5,960 nt of DNA from an uncultured Oscillospiraceae bacterium (GCA_934655935.1 CAKUHJ010000114.1:1-5960); one strand, 5' to 3'. Positions 1-5,082 are shown, numbered from the stretch's first letter. Program-made: numbers and translations. Notes: generated from the letters alone by a model not told the origin.

Positions 1-6
1 ATCAAG

Positions 7-40
7 CGGTTTTCTGAACTTTTTGAAGTTCAGAAAACCG
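7..40. repeat. Perfect 15-bp inverted repeat
   Basis: Bases 7-21 are the exact reverse complement of bases 26-40, with a four-base loop TTTG at 22-25. Neither side has a T tract directly after the stem, so it is not a textbook terminator. It lies about 90 bases past the queT stop, next to a second palindromic unit (45-76) and the presumed queT terminator (80-105). It may be a 3'-end processing or protection hairpin, or one arm of a larger repeated palindromic element. The gene to its left is outside the window. Confidence 0.7.
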
Positions 41-44
41 GACT

Positions 45-76
45 CAGCGGGGCGAAAAGACTTTTTCGACACGCTG
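45..76 (+). repeat. Left copy of dispersed palindromic element
   Basis: Bases 45-66 are identical over 22 bases to the reverse complement of 4234-4255, the core being GCGGGGCGAAAAGACTTTTT. This copy folds by itself: CGAAAA (53-58) pairs with TTTTCG (63-68) around GACT, and CAGCG (45-49) can pair with CGCTG (72-76). Both copies sit just past the 3' end of a gene (queT here, the acetyltransferase at the other site) and in the same orientation relative to that gene. This suggests a genome-wide intergenic repeat with a transcript-end role, which is inference from two copies. Confidence 0.65.
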
Positions 77-79
77 AAA

Positions 80-105
80 CCCGCTCCGGTTTCGTCCGGA
101 GCGGG
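80..105 (-). terminator. Probable intrinsic terminator of queT
   Basis: A perfect 10-bp GC-rich stem, CCCGCTCCGG (80-89) with CCGGAGCGGG (96-105), closes a six-base loop. On the minus strand, the direction of queT, it lies 22 bases past the stop codon and is followed by TTTC, a short T run. On the plus strand it is flanked by AAA and AATTTT, so it may also stop a gene arriving from the left. The stem is strong but both T tracts are imperfect. Confidence 0.6.
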
Positions 106-127
106 AATTTTATGCCTTTATGTATGG

Positions 128-631
128 TTATGTATGATTGGGATGCAGCAGCTTTTCGATGAGACGGTTCTTCCGCATGAAAAGCAGCAGCGGCACGCCG
201 AGCACGTCAAGAACTGCGATCTCGCCCAGCAGCACCTCGCCGCCGAAAATCAGAAAGCCCTTCAGAAGGTTTTCCGGCAGATACAGCCACGCCAGCATCG
301 CGCCGACCAGCGCGGCGTTGGACAGCGCAACCGGAATTGGCGCAAGCGCGGGCGGGGTATCCCGGCGCAGAAGCAGGCAGCCGAGCAGCGTTCCGGCGGT
401 GCCGATGACGATGTCCAGCGCCGAAACCGTGGAAAACAGGTTTGCAATCAGGCAGCCGAGCGTGAGGCCGACGGTCAGCGACGGCTCCAGAATGACCAGC
501 AGGCACAGCGCGTCCGCGATGCGGAACTGAATATTGCCGTAGGCGAACGACGCGGTCAGAATGGTGACGACCGCGTAGAGCCCGGCGACAAGGCCGTTCA
601 GGGCAAGCTGCCTGGAAGAAAAGCGTTTCAT
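128..631 (-). CDS. queT: QueT-family transporter (queuosine precursor ECF S component)
   Basis: A 167-residue, very hydrophobic protein with about five or six predicted membrane segments. The family hallmark is the stretch YGNIQFRIADAL at residues 31-42, after the N-terminal segment LNGLVAGLYAVVTILT; ANLFS (63-67) and GEVLLGE (131-137) also match. QueT proteins are regarded as substrate-binding S components of energy-coupling factor transporters that import 7-deazaguanine precursors of tRNA queuosine, such as preQ1 or queuine. They work with a shared EcfA/EcfT module, which is not in this window. The ATG at 631 is preceded by GGGAGGT (641-647) at nine bases. The gene lies downstream of guaD on the same strand but has its own consensus-like promoter. 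I see no preQ1 riboswitch in the very short leader (about 30 bases), unlike many queT genes. Family assignment is firm; the exact ligand is inferred. Confidence 0.88.
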   Translation of the reverse strand: MKRFSSRQLALNGLVAGLYAVVTILTASFAYGNIQFRIADALCLLVILEPSLTVGLTLGCLIANLFSTVSALDIVIGTAGTLLGCLLLRRDTPPALAPIPVALSNAALVGAMLAWLYLPENLLKGFLIFGGEVLLGEIAVLDVLGVPLLLFMRKNRLIEKLLHPNHT

Positions 632-635
632 GTTG

Positions 636-665
636 GAAATACCTCCCGGAAAAGAAATACCTCCC
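636..665 (-). promoter_or_regulatory. Duplicated Shine-Dalgarno block before queT
   Basis: The 12-base block GAAATACCTCCC (plus strand) occurs at 636-647 and again at 654-665, spaced 18 bases apart. On the coding strand this gives two GGGAGGTATTTC copies, each carrying a ribosome binding site. Only the one at 641-647 is correctly placed for the ATG at 631. The other lies at the predicted 5' end of the transcript. No start codon follows the outer copy at usable distance. Confidence 0.7.
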
Positions 666-666
666 T

Positions 667-695
667 ATTTTACATGAAAAGCGCCGGGATTTCAA
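667..695 (-). promoter_or_regulatory. Promoter of queT
   Basis: On the minus strand TTGAAA (690-695) and TAAAAT (667-672) are separated by exactly 17 bases. This is a good sigma-A type match located between the guaD stop and the queT start. Predicted transcription start is near 660, leaving a leader of about 30 bases. The -35 box lies inside the loop of the putative guaD terminator. Confidence 0.7.
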
Positions 696-704
696 GTGCG
701 GCGC
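677..704 (-). terminator. Possible weak terminator of guaD, overlapping the queT promoter
   Basis: On the minus strand GCGCCG (704-699) pairs with CGGCGC (686-681) around a 12-base loop and is followed directly by TTTT (680-677). It begins seven bases past the guaD stop codon. The stem is all G/C but only six pairs long and the loop is large, so termination may be partial, leaving some read-through into queT. Confidence 0.4.
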
Positions 705-711
705 GGGCCGC

Positions 712-1983
712 TCACAGGACTCGTTCGCCCGCGATAAATTTTGCGGCGACGTTCCGGTCGTCGGCGAGGTAGACCAGCCGCTCGACGCGCGCGCGGACGG
801 ACAGCGGCTGCGGATGGTCCAGATTCCGGTCGTCCAGCACGGTGAAGTCCGCCTCATAGCCGGAGAGGAAGGAGCCCACGTTTCCGAAAAACGCGCCGCC
901 GCCCATTGTGGCAAGGTAGAACGCGCGCTCAAAGGAGAGCGGCGCGACGCTCTGGTCGAGAAGCCGCCAGCGGAGCTTCGAGGCCTGGATGGCGTGCATC
1001 ATGGCCCGCAGCAGGCTCTCGTGGCTGCCGCCGGCTACGTCTGTGGCAAGGCCCACGTTCAGGCCGTTGTCCAGGAAGGTATTGACCGGCGCGACGCCGG
1101 AGGCAAGGTTGACGTTGGATTCCGGCGAATGGGCGATAAACACGCCGCGCTCCTTTATCAGCGCCTGCTCCTGCGCATTGGAGTGGACGCAGTGCGCCAT
1201 AATGCACGGGTAGCCGCCGCCGAAGAGGCCGAACTGATCGTAAGCGTCGCCGTAATTTTTGCTTCTGGGGCAGAGCTCCCGAATCCAGGCAATCTCCGCA
1301 TGGTTTTCGGACAGATGGCTCTGCACGCCAAGGCCGTATTTTTCGCGCAGGCGCGCCAGCGCATACATCAGATCGTCCGTGCACGACGGGATGAAGCGCG
1401 GCGTAATGATGGGCTTTACATGGTGGTAGGCGTCCCTGGTTTCCAGAATCCAGCGCTCGGTGTCGCGCAGGGCCTGCACGGTGGACGACTCGCGCAGGTA
1501 ATCCGGGCTGTTGCGGTTCATATTGACCTTGCCGACACAGGCGTGCAGGCCCGCGCGGTCAAGCTTCTGCATCAGAAGCTCCGTCGCGGCCACGTGGATG
1601 GTCGCGAAGATCACGGCGCGCGTTGTGGTGCTGTGCAGCAGACGCCATACGAAGCTTTCATAGGCCCGGTCGGCGTAGTCCAGCTGCGCGTATTTTGCCT
1701 CCTCCGGGAAGGTGTAGGCGTTGAGCCATTCCAGAAGCTCCAGATCCATGCCAAGGCCCCGGAAGGCAAACTGCGGCGCGTGCAGATGCAGATCGGTCAT
1801 GCCCGGCAGAATCAGCTTCCCCGTAAAATCCAGCAGCGGCCAGAGGCGGAAGCGCTCCGGCAGCGACTGAAAAACGGATACGACGCGTCCGTTCTCCACA
1901 ACGAGAAAGCCGTTTTCCATACAGCTGAGCGCGTCCATGGAGGCGCTCCAGCATAAATCACCCCGGACAACATAGCAATTCAT
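712..1983 (-). CDS. guaD: Guanine deaminase
   Basis: A 423-residue zinc amidohydrolase of the guanine deaminase family, converting guanine to xanthine and ammonia in the cytoplasm. In order: a small N-terminal beta domain (1-58), PGMTDLHLH (60-68) with metal ligands His66 and His68, GKVNMNRNSPDYLRE (151-165, typical of guanine deaminases), PRFIPSC (195-201, purine-binding loop), QSHLSEN (221-227) with ligand His223 and proton-shuttling Glu226, MAHCVH with ligand His264, AHSPESNVNLASG (284-296), and GLATDVAGGSHES with ligand Asp315. All expected metal and catalytic residues are present and the length is normal. The ATG at 1983 is chosen because AAGGAG (1993-1998) lies nine bases before it; an in-frame ATG at 2001 overlaps the ribosome site, and a GTG at 2082 lies upstream of the promoter. 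The gene is divergent from the BMP lipoprotein and upstream of queT, fitting purine salvage. Related amidohydrolases deaminate other purines, so strict substrate specificity is inferred. Confidence 0.9.
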   Translation of the reverse strand: MNCYVVRGDLCWSASMDALSCMENGFLVVENGRVVSVFQSLPERFRLWPLLDFTGKLILPGMTDLHLHAPQFAFRGLGMDLELLEWLNAYTFPEEAKYAQLDYADRAYESFVWRLLHSTTTRAVIFATIHVAATELLMQKLDRAGLHACVGKVNMNRNSPDYLRESSTVQALRDTERWILETRDAYHHVKPIITPRFIPSCTDDLMYALARLREKYGLGVQSHLSENHAEIAWIRELCPRSKNYGDAYDQFGLFGGGYPCIMAHCVHSNAQEQALIKERGVFIAHSPESNVNLASGVAPVNTFLDNGLNVGLATDVAGGSHESLLRAMMHAIQASKLRWRLLDQSVAPLSFERAFYLATMGGGAFFGNVGSFLSGYEADFTVLDDRNLDHPQPLSVRARVERLVYLADDRNVAAKFIAGERVL

Positions 1984-2028
1984 TGACGTACACTCCTTCA
2001 TCAGGGCAGGGCCTGTATATCTTCCTCT

Positions 2029-2057
2029 ATCATACCATAGAAGCGGCCTGTTTTTAA
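2029..2057 (-). promoter_or_regulatory. Promoter of guaD
   Basis: On the minus strand TTAAAA (2052-2057) and TATGAT (2029-2034) are 17 bases apart. The predicted start near 2022 gives a leader of about 39 bases before the ATG at 1983. The -10 box is good, the -35 box moderate (four of six), which would fit an activator-dependent or modest promoter. Confidence 0.55.
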
Positions 2058-2126
2058 GCGGGTTTTTTCCGTCGAACTTCACGAATCCGCTCCGCCGCTT
2101 ATGACAGGAATCACAAATGGCGATAA

Positions 2127-2147
2127 AAACTAAAAATTTTTTAGTTT
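2127..2147. promoter_or_regulatory. AT-rich 21-base palindrome, candidate operator
   Basis: AAACTAAAAA (2127-2136) and TTTTTAGTTT (2138-2147) are perfect 10-bp arms around a single central T. It sits between the divergent promoters of guaD (-35 ending at 2057) and the BMP lipoprotein (-35 starting at 2196). That is a typical place for a shared regulator site, though no regulator gene is visible here. An all-A/T stem makes a terminator unlikely. An A-tract bend or promoter UP element is the alternative. Confidence 0.45.
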
Positions 2148-2195
2148 CGACGCCCTATTTGTTGGAATTGCTTAAATAAAAATTGGAAAAATCCA

Positions 2196-2224
2196 TTGCA
2201 ATCTTGCGTTTTATGGAGTAGAAT
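2196..2224 (+). promoter_or_regulatory. Promoter of the BMP lipoprotein gene
   Basis: TTGCAA (2196-2201) and TAGAAT (2219-2224) are separated by 17 bases, with AT-rich DNA upstream that could act as an UP element. Predicted start is near 2231, giving a leader of about 77 bases. Confidence 0.65.
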
Positions 2225-2230
2225 ACGGGT

Positions 2231-2307
2231 ATCCATTCCCTTACGCCGAATCCGGCAGAGGGTGCGCGCAAGACCTGCGCAAAAAATTTTTAGGAGGAAC
2301 CCAGTAC
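2231..2307 (+). other. Structured 5' leader of the BMP lipoprotein mRNA
   Basis: Two short hairpins can be drawn. In the first, GCCG (2245-2248) pairs with CGGC (2253-2256), extended by CCCT (2238-2241) with AGGG (2259-2262). In the second, TGCGC (2263-2267) pairs with GCGCA (2277-2281). An A6T5 run follows, then AGGAGG (2292-2297) ten bases before the ATG. It does not match the purine riboswitch core, and the segment is too short for most known aptamers. It may simply be a translational or stability leader. Confidence 0.3.
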
Positions 2308-3609
2308 ATGAAAAAGATCATCGCTTTGCTTCTGGCGCTCGTGATGGTGTTTGCTCTGGCTGCCTGCGCAGCCAAGGAAACCCCCAAGACCGACGGGCCT
2401 GCACAGACCGAGGAACCCGCGAAGACGGAAGAGCCCGCACAGGCGGAAGAACCCGCACAGACCGAGGAGCCCACGGCAGAAGCCAAGACCGTCAAGGTCG
2501 GCCTCATCTGCATCGGCGACGAGAACGACCAGGGCTACACCTACAACTTCATGCGCGGCAAGGAAGCCGCGACCGACGCGCTGGCCGCCAAGGGCATCAA
2601 CGTCGAATGGGTTGTCAAGTACAACATCGGCGAAGACTCCGGCTGCGAGGACGCCAACATTGAGCTGGCCGAGGCCGGCTGCTCCATCATCTTCAACAAC
2701 TCCTACGGCCATGAGCCCTTCATGCTGAAGGTCGCCCCCGACTATCCCGAGGTTCAGTTTGTCGGCTGCACCAACTGCGGCTCCTGGGGCGACGATCTTG
2801 ACAACACGCACAACGCGTTTGCCAACATCTACGAAGGCCGCTACCTCGCGGGCGTCGCTGCCGGCATGAAGCTGCAGCAGCTCATTGACGAAGGCACCAT
2901 CCAGCCCGAGGAGGCCGTCATCGGCTATGTCGGCGCTTACTCCTTCGCCGAGGTTATCTCCGGCTTCACCGCCTACTATCTGGGCGCACGCTCCGTCTGC
3001 CCGACCGTGACCATGAAGGTCCAGTTCGTCGGCTCCTGGTCTGACGCGACGGAGGAGGCCAACGCCGCTTCCGCCCTGTGCGACATGGGCTGCAAGCTCA
3101 TCTCCCAGCACTCTGACAACACCACCCCCGCGACCGTCGCCCAGAGCAAGGGCGCGTTCCACACCGGCTACAACAACGACATGACCGAAATTGCCCCGGC
3201 TGCCTCCATCATCGGCACGAGAATTGACTGGTCCGTCTACTTCGAGTATGCCATCGAGGCGGTCGCCAACGGCCAGAGCTTCGATCAGGACTGGTGCCAC
3301 GGCATGGATCAGGGCGCTGTCGTTCTGACCAAGCTCAACGAGGAAATCGCGGCCCCCGGCACTGCGGAGAAGCTTGCCGAGGTCGAGAAGCAGCTGCACG
3401 ACGGCACGCTGCAGGTCTTCGACACCTCCACCTTCACCGTGGAAGGCGCTGAGGTGACCACCGCGCTTGCGCTGGATACCGACGGCGACTTCACGCCCGA
3501 CTCGGAAGAAGCTGTCTTTGACGGTGCGTTCCACGAGTCCTACTTCCAGTCCGCTCCGTACTTTGCTCTGAGCATCGACGGCATCGAGTGGCTGAACTCC
3601 GCATTCTGA
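2308..3609 (+). CDS. BMP/PnrA-family ABC transporter substrate-binding lipoprotein
   Basis: A 433-residue secreted lipoprotein. MKKIIALLLALVMVFALAAC is a signal peptide with lipobox ALAAC and lipidated Cys20. Residues 21-60 form an Ala/Glu/Pro linker holding four six-residue repeats. The Bmp/Med periplasmic-binding fold follows from about residue 61: VKVGLICIGDENDQGYTYN (62-80), GCSIIFNNSYGHEP (124-137), NIYEGRYLAG (173-182), AVIGYVGAYSFAEVISGF (203-220), then GTRIDWSVYFEYAI (303-316). It ends in the clostridial-type tail FDTSTFTVEG ... SAPYFALSIDGIEWLN (371-430). Family members such as PnrA/TmpC bind purine nucleosides outside the membrane and deliver them to an ABC importer; divergent guaD supports a purine ligand here, but this is inferred. 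No ATPase or permease gene adjoins it, and a strong terminator follows. Eight cysteines remain after the lipidated one, including CTNC at 154-157, which is many for an exported protein. The start is fixed by the signal peptide and AGGAGG. Confidence 0.88.
   Translation: MKKIIALLLALVMVFALAACAAKETPKTDGPAQTEEPAKTEEPAQAEEPAQTEEPTAEAKTVKVGLICIGDENDQGYTYNFMRGKEAATDALAAKGINVEWVVKYNIGEDSGCEDANIELAEAGCSIIFNNSYGHEPFMLKVAPDYPEVQFVGCTNCGSWGDDLDNTHNAFANIYEGRYLAGVAAGMKLQQLIDEGTIQPEEAVIGYVGAYSFAEVISGFTAYYLGARSVCPTVTMKVQFVGSWSDATEEANAASALCDMGCKLISQHSDNTTPATVAQSKGAFHTGYNNDMTEIAPAASIIGTRIDWSVYFEYAIEAVANGQSFDQDWCHGMDQGAVVLTKLNEEIAAPGTAEKLAEVEKQLHDGTLQVFDTSTFTVEGAEVTTALALDTDGDFTPDSEEAVFDGAFHESYFQSAPYFALSIDGIEWLNSAF
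2401..2472 (+). repeat. Four 18-base in-frame tandem repeats (lipoprotein linker)
   Basis: Four consecutive 18-base units encode AQTEEP, AKTEEP, AQAEEP and AQTEEP, residues 32-55 of the lipoprotein. The first and last units differ by only one base and all four share the GCxxAGxCxGAxGAxCCC pattern. They form a flexible acidic tether between the lipid anchor and the binding domain. Such arrays change copy number easily by slippage or recombination. Confidence 0.85.
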
Positions 3610-3625
3610 TCCGAATCAGAAAATT

Positions 3626-3657
3626 AAAGGCAGAGGCGCAAGCCTCTGCCTTTTTAT
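3626..3657 (+). terminator. Intrinsic terminator of the BMP lipoprotein gene
   Basis: GGCAGAGGC (3629-3637) pairs perfectly with GCCTCTGCC (3642-3650) around a GCAA tetraloop. TTTTTAT (3651-3657) follows, and AAA (3626-3628) can extend the stem. It starts 17 bases past the stop codon. A smaller hairpin (3604-3610 with 3615-3621) covers the stop codon itself. The transcript is therefore probably monocistronic. Confidence 0.92.
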
Positions 3658-3664
3658 ACCTTTC

Positions 3665-3693
3665 TTTACATTCCCGCCGCGCTGTGCTATAAT
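3665..3693 (+). promoter_or_regulatory. Promoter of the GNAT acetyltransferase gene
   Basis: TTTACA (3665-3670), a 17-base spacer and a perfect TATAAT (3688-3693). Predicted start is near 3700, leaving a leader of about 20 bases with GGGAGG (3710-3715). The ATG inside the -10 box at 3692 cannot be the translation start of this transcript. Confidence 0.8.
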
Positions 3694-3721
3694 GCCTCCA
3701 ATCATTTTTGGGAGGCGCGTT

Positions 3722-4207
3722 ATGGAAATTCGCCCGATGGAGCCGCGGGACCTTGCTGCCTGCACGGCGCTCTACAACGAATATATTGAAAATACGACCA
3801 TAACCTTTGAGGAGCGGCCGCTGAGCACGGCGGAGTTTTCCGCGCGCGCCGAGGCCATCGCCGCGGTCTATCCGTACCTGGTGGCGGAGGAGGACGGCAG
3901 GATTCTGGGCTATGCGTATCTGGACCGCTACAGCGAGCGCACGGCCTACCGCTTTACGGCGGACGTGTCGATTTACCTGAAGGACGGCCTGCAGGGCCGC
4001 GGCGTCGGGCCGCGGCTGATGGCGGAGCTGGAGCGGCTGGGCCGCGCGCAGGAGATGCACAGCCTGGTGTCCATCATCACGGGGGAGAATACGCGCAGCA
4101 TGCGCTTTCATGAAAGAAACGGCTTTGTCCGCACCGGCGAGCTCCGCGAGGCGGGATATAAGTTCGGCCGCTGGCTGGACGTCGTCTTCTACCAGAAGAC
4201 GCTTTAG
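3722..4207 (+). CDS. GNAT N-acetyltransferase, phosphinothricin acetyltransferase-like
   Basis: A 161-residue GCN5-related acetyltransferase, cytoplasmic, expected to move an acetyl group from acetyl-CoA to the amine of a small molecule. The N-terminus IRPMEPRDLAACTALYNEYI (3-22) and TTITFEERPLS (25-35) are typical of the PAT/YwnH/MddA group, which acts on phosphinothricin, methionine sulfoximine or similar amino-acid analogues. Strand beta4 is TADVSIYL (79-86) and the acetyl-CoA pyrophosphate loop is QGRGVG (91-96), in the Q-x-x-G-x-G form. ENTRSMRFHERNGFVRTGELREAGYKFGRWLDVVFYQK (122-159) supplies the C-terminal fold with the usual N-x-x-S-x-x-x-H-E-x-x-GF pattern. Where PAT relatives commonly carry Glu in the T-x-E-x-S-x-Y motif, this protein has Asp81. 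The ATG at 3722 is chosen for its GGGAGG at six bases; the upstream in-frame ATG at 3692 is inside the promoter. It appears monocistronic and converges on plsY. Substrate unknown. Confidence 0.87.
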   Translation: MEIRPMEPRDLAACTALYNEYIENTTITFEERPLSTAEFSARAEAIAAVYPYLVAEEDGRILGYAYLDRYSERTAYRFTADVSIYLKDGLQGRGVGPRLMAELERLGRAQEMHSLVSIITGENTRSMRFHERNGFVRTGELREAGYKFGRWLDVVFYQKTL

Positions 4208-4214
4208 GAGATGC

Positions 4215-4247
4215 CGAAAAGACTTTTTTGTCAAAAAAGTCTTTTCG
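4215..4247. terminator. Long AT-rich palindrome between converging genes, likely bidirectional terminator
   Basis: CGAAAAGACTTTTTTG (4215-4230) and CAAAAAAGTCTTTTCG (4232-4247) are perfect 16-base arms around one T, giving a 15-bp hairpin with loop GTC. It starts seven bases past the acetyltransferase stop and lies 38 bases past the plsY stop on the other strand. It contains a T6 run in either direction, inside the stem rather than after it. Its position between converging genes suits termination from both sides. Confidence 0.6.
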
Positions 4248-4255
4248 CCCCGCTG
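4234..4255 (-). repeat. Right copy of dispersed palindromic element
   Basis: This block is the exact reverse complement of bases 45-66 over 22 bases. It spans the right arm of the 4215-4247 palindrome and the adjoining GCCCCGCTG. A second hairpin follows directly: CCCGCT (4249-4254) can pair with AGCGGG (4267-4272). The layout (AT-rich hairpin, GCCCCGCTG, then a segment containing TTCAGAAAA or its complement) resembles the left copy near positions 14-66. Confidence 0.65.
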
Positions 4256-4284
4256 GCTTTCAGAAAAGCGGGCGGGATCGGCCC

Positions 4285-4926
4285 CTACGGCTGCGGACGG
4301 TCCCGGTGCCACTGGAAGCGGGACTCCGTGCCGTGCAGAAGCCTTGCGATGTTGCTTCTGTGCGCCCAGATGACAAGCGCCGCAAGCAGCACCGAAAGTA
4401 CAATTGCCGCGGGCTCGTCCCGGTAAAAAACAGCCGTGGAAACCGGGAAGCTGGCCGCCGCGCTGACGGAGCCGAGCGAAACATACCGCGTTGTCAGCCA
4501 GAGCAGAAGGAACAGTCCCCAGCCGATTGCGGCCACGCGCCAGTCGAGCAGCAGCAAAAGCGCGCCGCTGCACAGAATTCCCTTGCCGCCCTTGAAGGAA
4601 TAAAAGGCCGGAAAGATATGGCCAACCGCACAGAAGAAGGCGGAAAAGTATTCTCCGACCAGCCTTTGGCCGAGATACTGCCCGAATACGGCCGCGCCCA
4701 GCGTCACGGCAAGCAGCGCCTTGAGCATGTCGACGGCAATGACGCATGCGGCATATTTTCCGCCGTAGACGCGGTAGAAGTTGGTCAGGCCCGCGTTGTG
4801 GCTGCCGTATTTGCGCACGTCGTCATGGCAGAACAGGTGGGATGTGATCAGAGCGCCATTGCAGCAGCCGGCCAGATAGGAGCCCGCTGCAACGCAGATG
4901 CACAGCGCGAGAGATGCAAAGCTCAT
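4285..4926 (-). CDS. plsY: Glycerol-3-phosphate acyltransferase PlsY
   Basis: A 213-residue integral membrane protein of the PlsY family, which transfers the acyl chain from acyl-phosphate to glycerol-3-phosphate to make lysophosphatidic acid, the first step of phospholipid synthesis (partner PlsX is not in the window). Motifs: the N-terminal segment with GSYLAGCCNGALI (15-27), active-site loop KYGSHNAGLTNFYR (39-52, family form GSGNxGATNxxR), AVDMLKALLAV (64-74), GHIFPAFYSFKGGKGI (102-117), TRYVSLGSV (146-154), and a final hydrophobic helix ending WAHRSNIARLLHGTE (187-201). In the first motif, His43 replaces the commoner Gly and Leu47 the commoner Ala. The ATG at 4926 is chosen for GGAGG (4934-4938) at seven bases; an upstream in-frame TTG at 5001 would add 25 unrelated residues. 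It converges on the acetyltransferase gene and is divergent from groES, with its own promoter. Confidence 0.92.
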   Translation of the reverse strand: MSFASLALCICVAAGSYLAGCCNGALITSHLFCHDDVRKYGSHNAGLTNFYRVYGGKYAACVIAVDMLKALLAVTLGAAVFGQYLGQRLVGEYFSAFFCAVGHIFPAFYSFKGGKGILCSGALLLLLDWRVAAIGWGLFLLLWLTTRYVSLGSVSAAASFPVSTAVFYRDEPAAIVLSVLLAALVIWAHRSNIARLLHGTESRFQWHRDRPQP

Positions 4927-5021
4927 ATGATTTCCTCCAAAAATACAGATGCCGAAGCAAGTCTTTCGCGACAGCGCGGCGCAGAAGCGGGAGAGACGCA
5001 AAAGAGCGATCCGGTACTCTG

Positions 5022-5050
5022 ATTTTACCCTATTTTCTGCCCGCGCGCAA
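5022..5050 (-). promoter_or_regulatory. Promoter of plsY
   Basis: On the minus strand TTGCGC (5045-5050) and TAAAAT (5022-5027) are 17 bases apart. Predicted start is near 5015. The -35 box lies within a GC-rich inverted repeat, GCCCGCG (5039-5045) and CGCGGGC (5053-5059) with a seven-base gap, which could bind a regulator. Confidence 0.55.
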
Positions 5051-5082
5051 GCCGCGGGCGCGGCAAAAGGACGCCGGCCGCT

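Noticed and set aside
632..666. preQ1 riboswitch before queT
   Set aside because: The predicted leader is about 30 bases and lacks the preQ1 aptamer pattern; a repeated ribosome site occupies it.
23..772. 249-codon open frame on the plus strand opposite queT
   Set aside because: It begins inside a hairpin, is highly charged with no domain, and overlaps queT, which has clear family motifs.
814..1956. 380-codon open frame on the plus strand opposite guaD
   Set aside because: It is antisense to a gene with complete zinc-ligand motifs, has no recognisable domain and no ribosome site.
1984..2082. Longer guanine deaminase start (GTG at 2082 or ATG at 2001)
   Set aside because: The GTG lies upstream of the promoter, and the ATG at 2001 overlaps the ribosome site used for the ATG at 1983.
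2083..2307. Purine (guanine/xanthine type) riboswitch before guaD or the lipoprotein gene
   Set aside because: No three-way junction core or paired loop motifs of the purine aptamer could be found on either strand.
2290..3534. 414-codon open frame on the minus strand opposite the BMP lipoprotein
   Set aside because: It is a shadow of the GC-rich codon usage of the real gene: low-complexity Gly/Val/Leu repeats opposite the linker, no family match, and the plus-strand gene has signal peptide, promoter and terminator.
3692..3721. Ten-residue longer acetyltransferase start
   Set aside because: That ATG overlaps the TATAAT -10 box, so it would not be transcribed; the ATG at 3722 has a good ribosome site.
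3491..4747. 418-codon open frame on the minus strand across the acetyltransferase and plsY
   Set aside because: It crosses the terminator and promoter of real genes and is out of frame with plsY; the protein is Arg/Ala-rich without motifs.
4927..5001. Longer PlsY start at a TTG, adding 25 residues
   Set aside because: The ATG at 4926 has GGAGG at seven bases and matches the usual PlsY N-terminus; the extension shows no similarity to the family.
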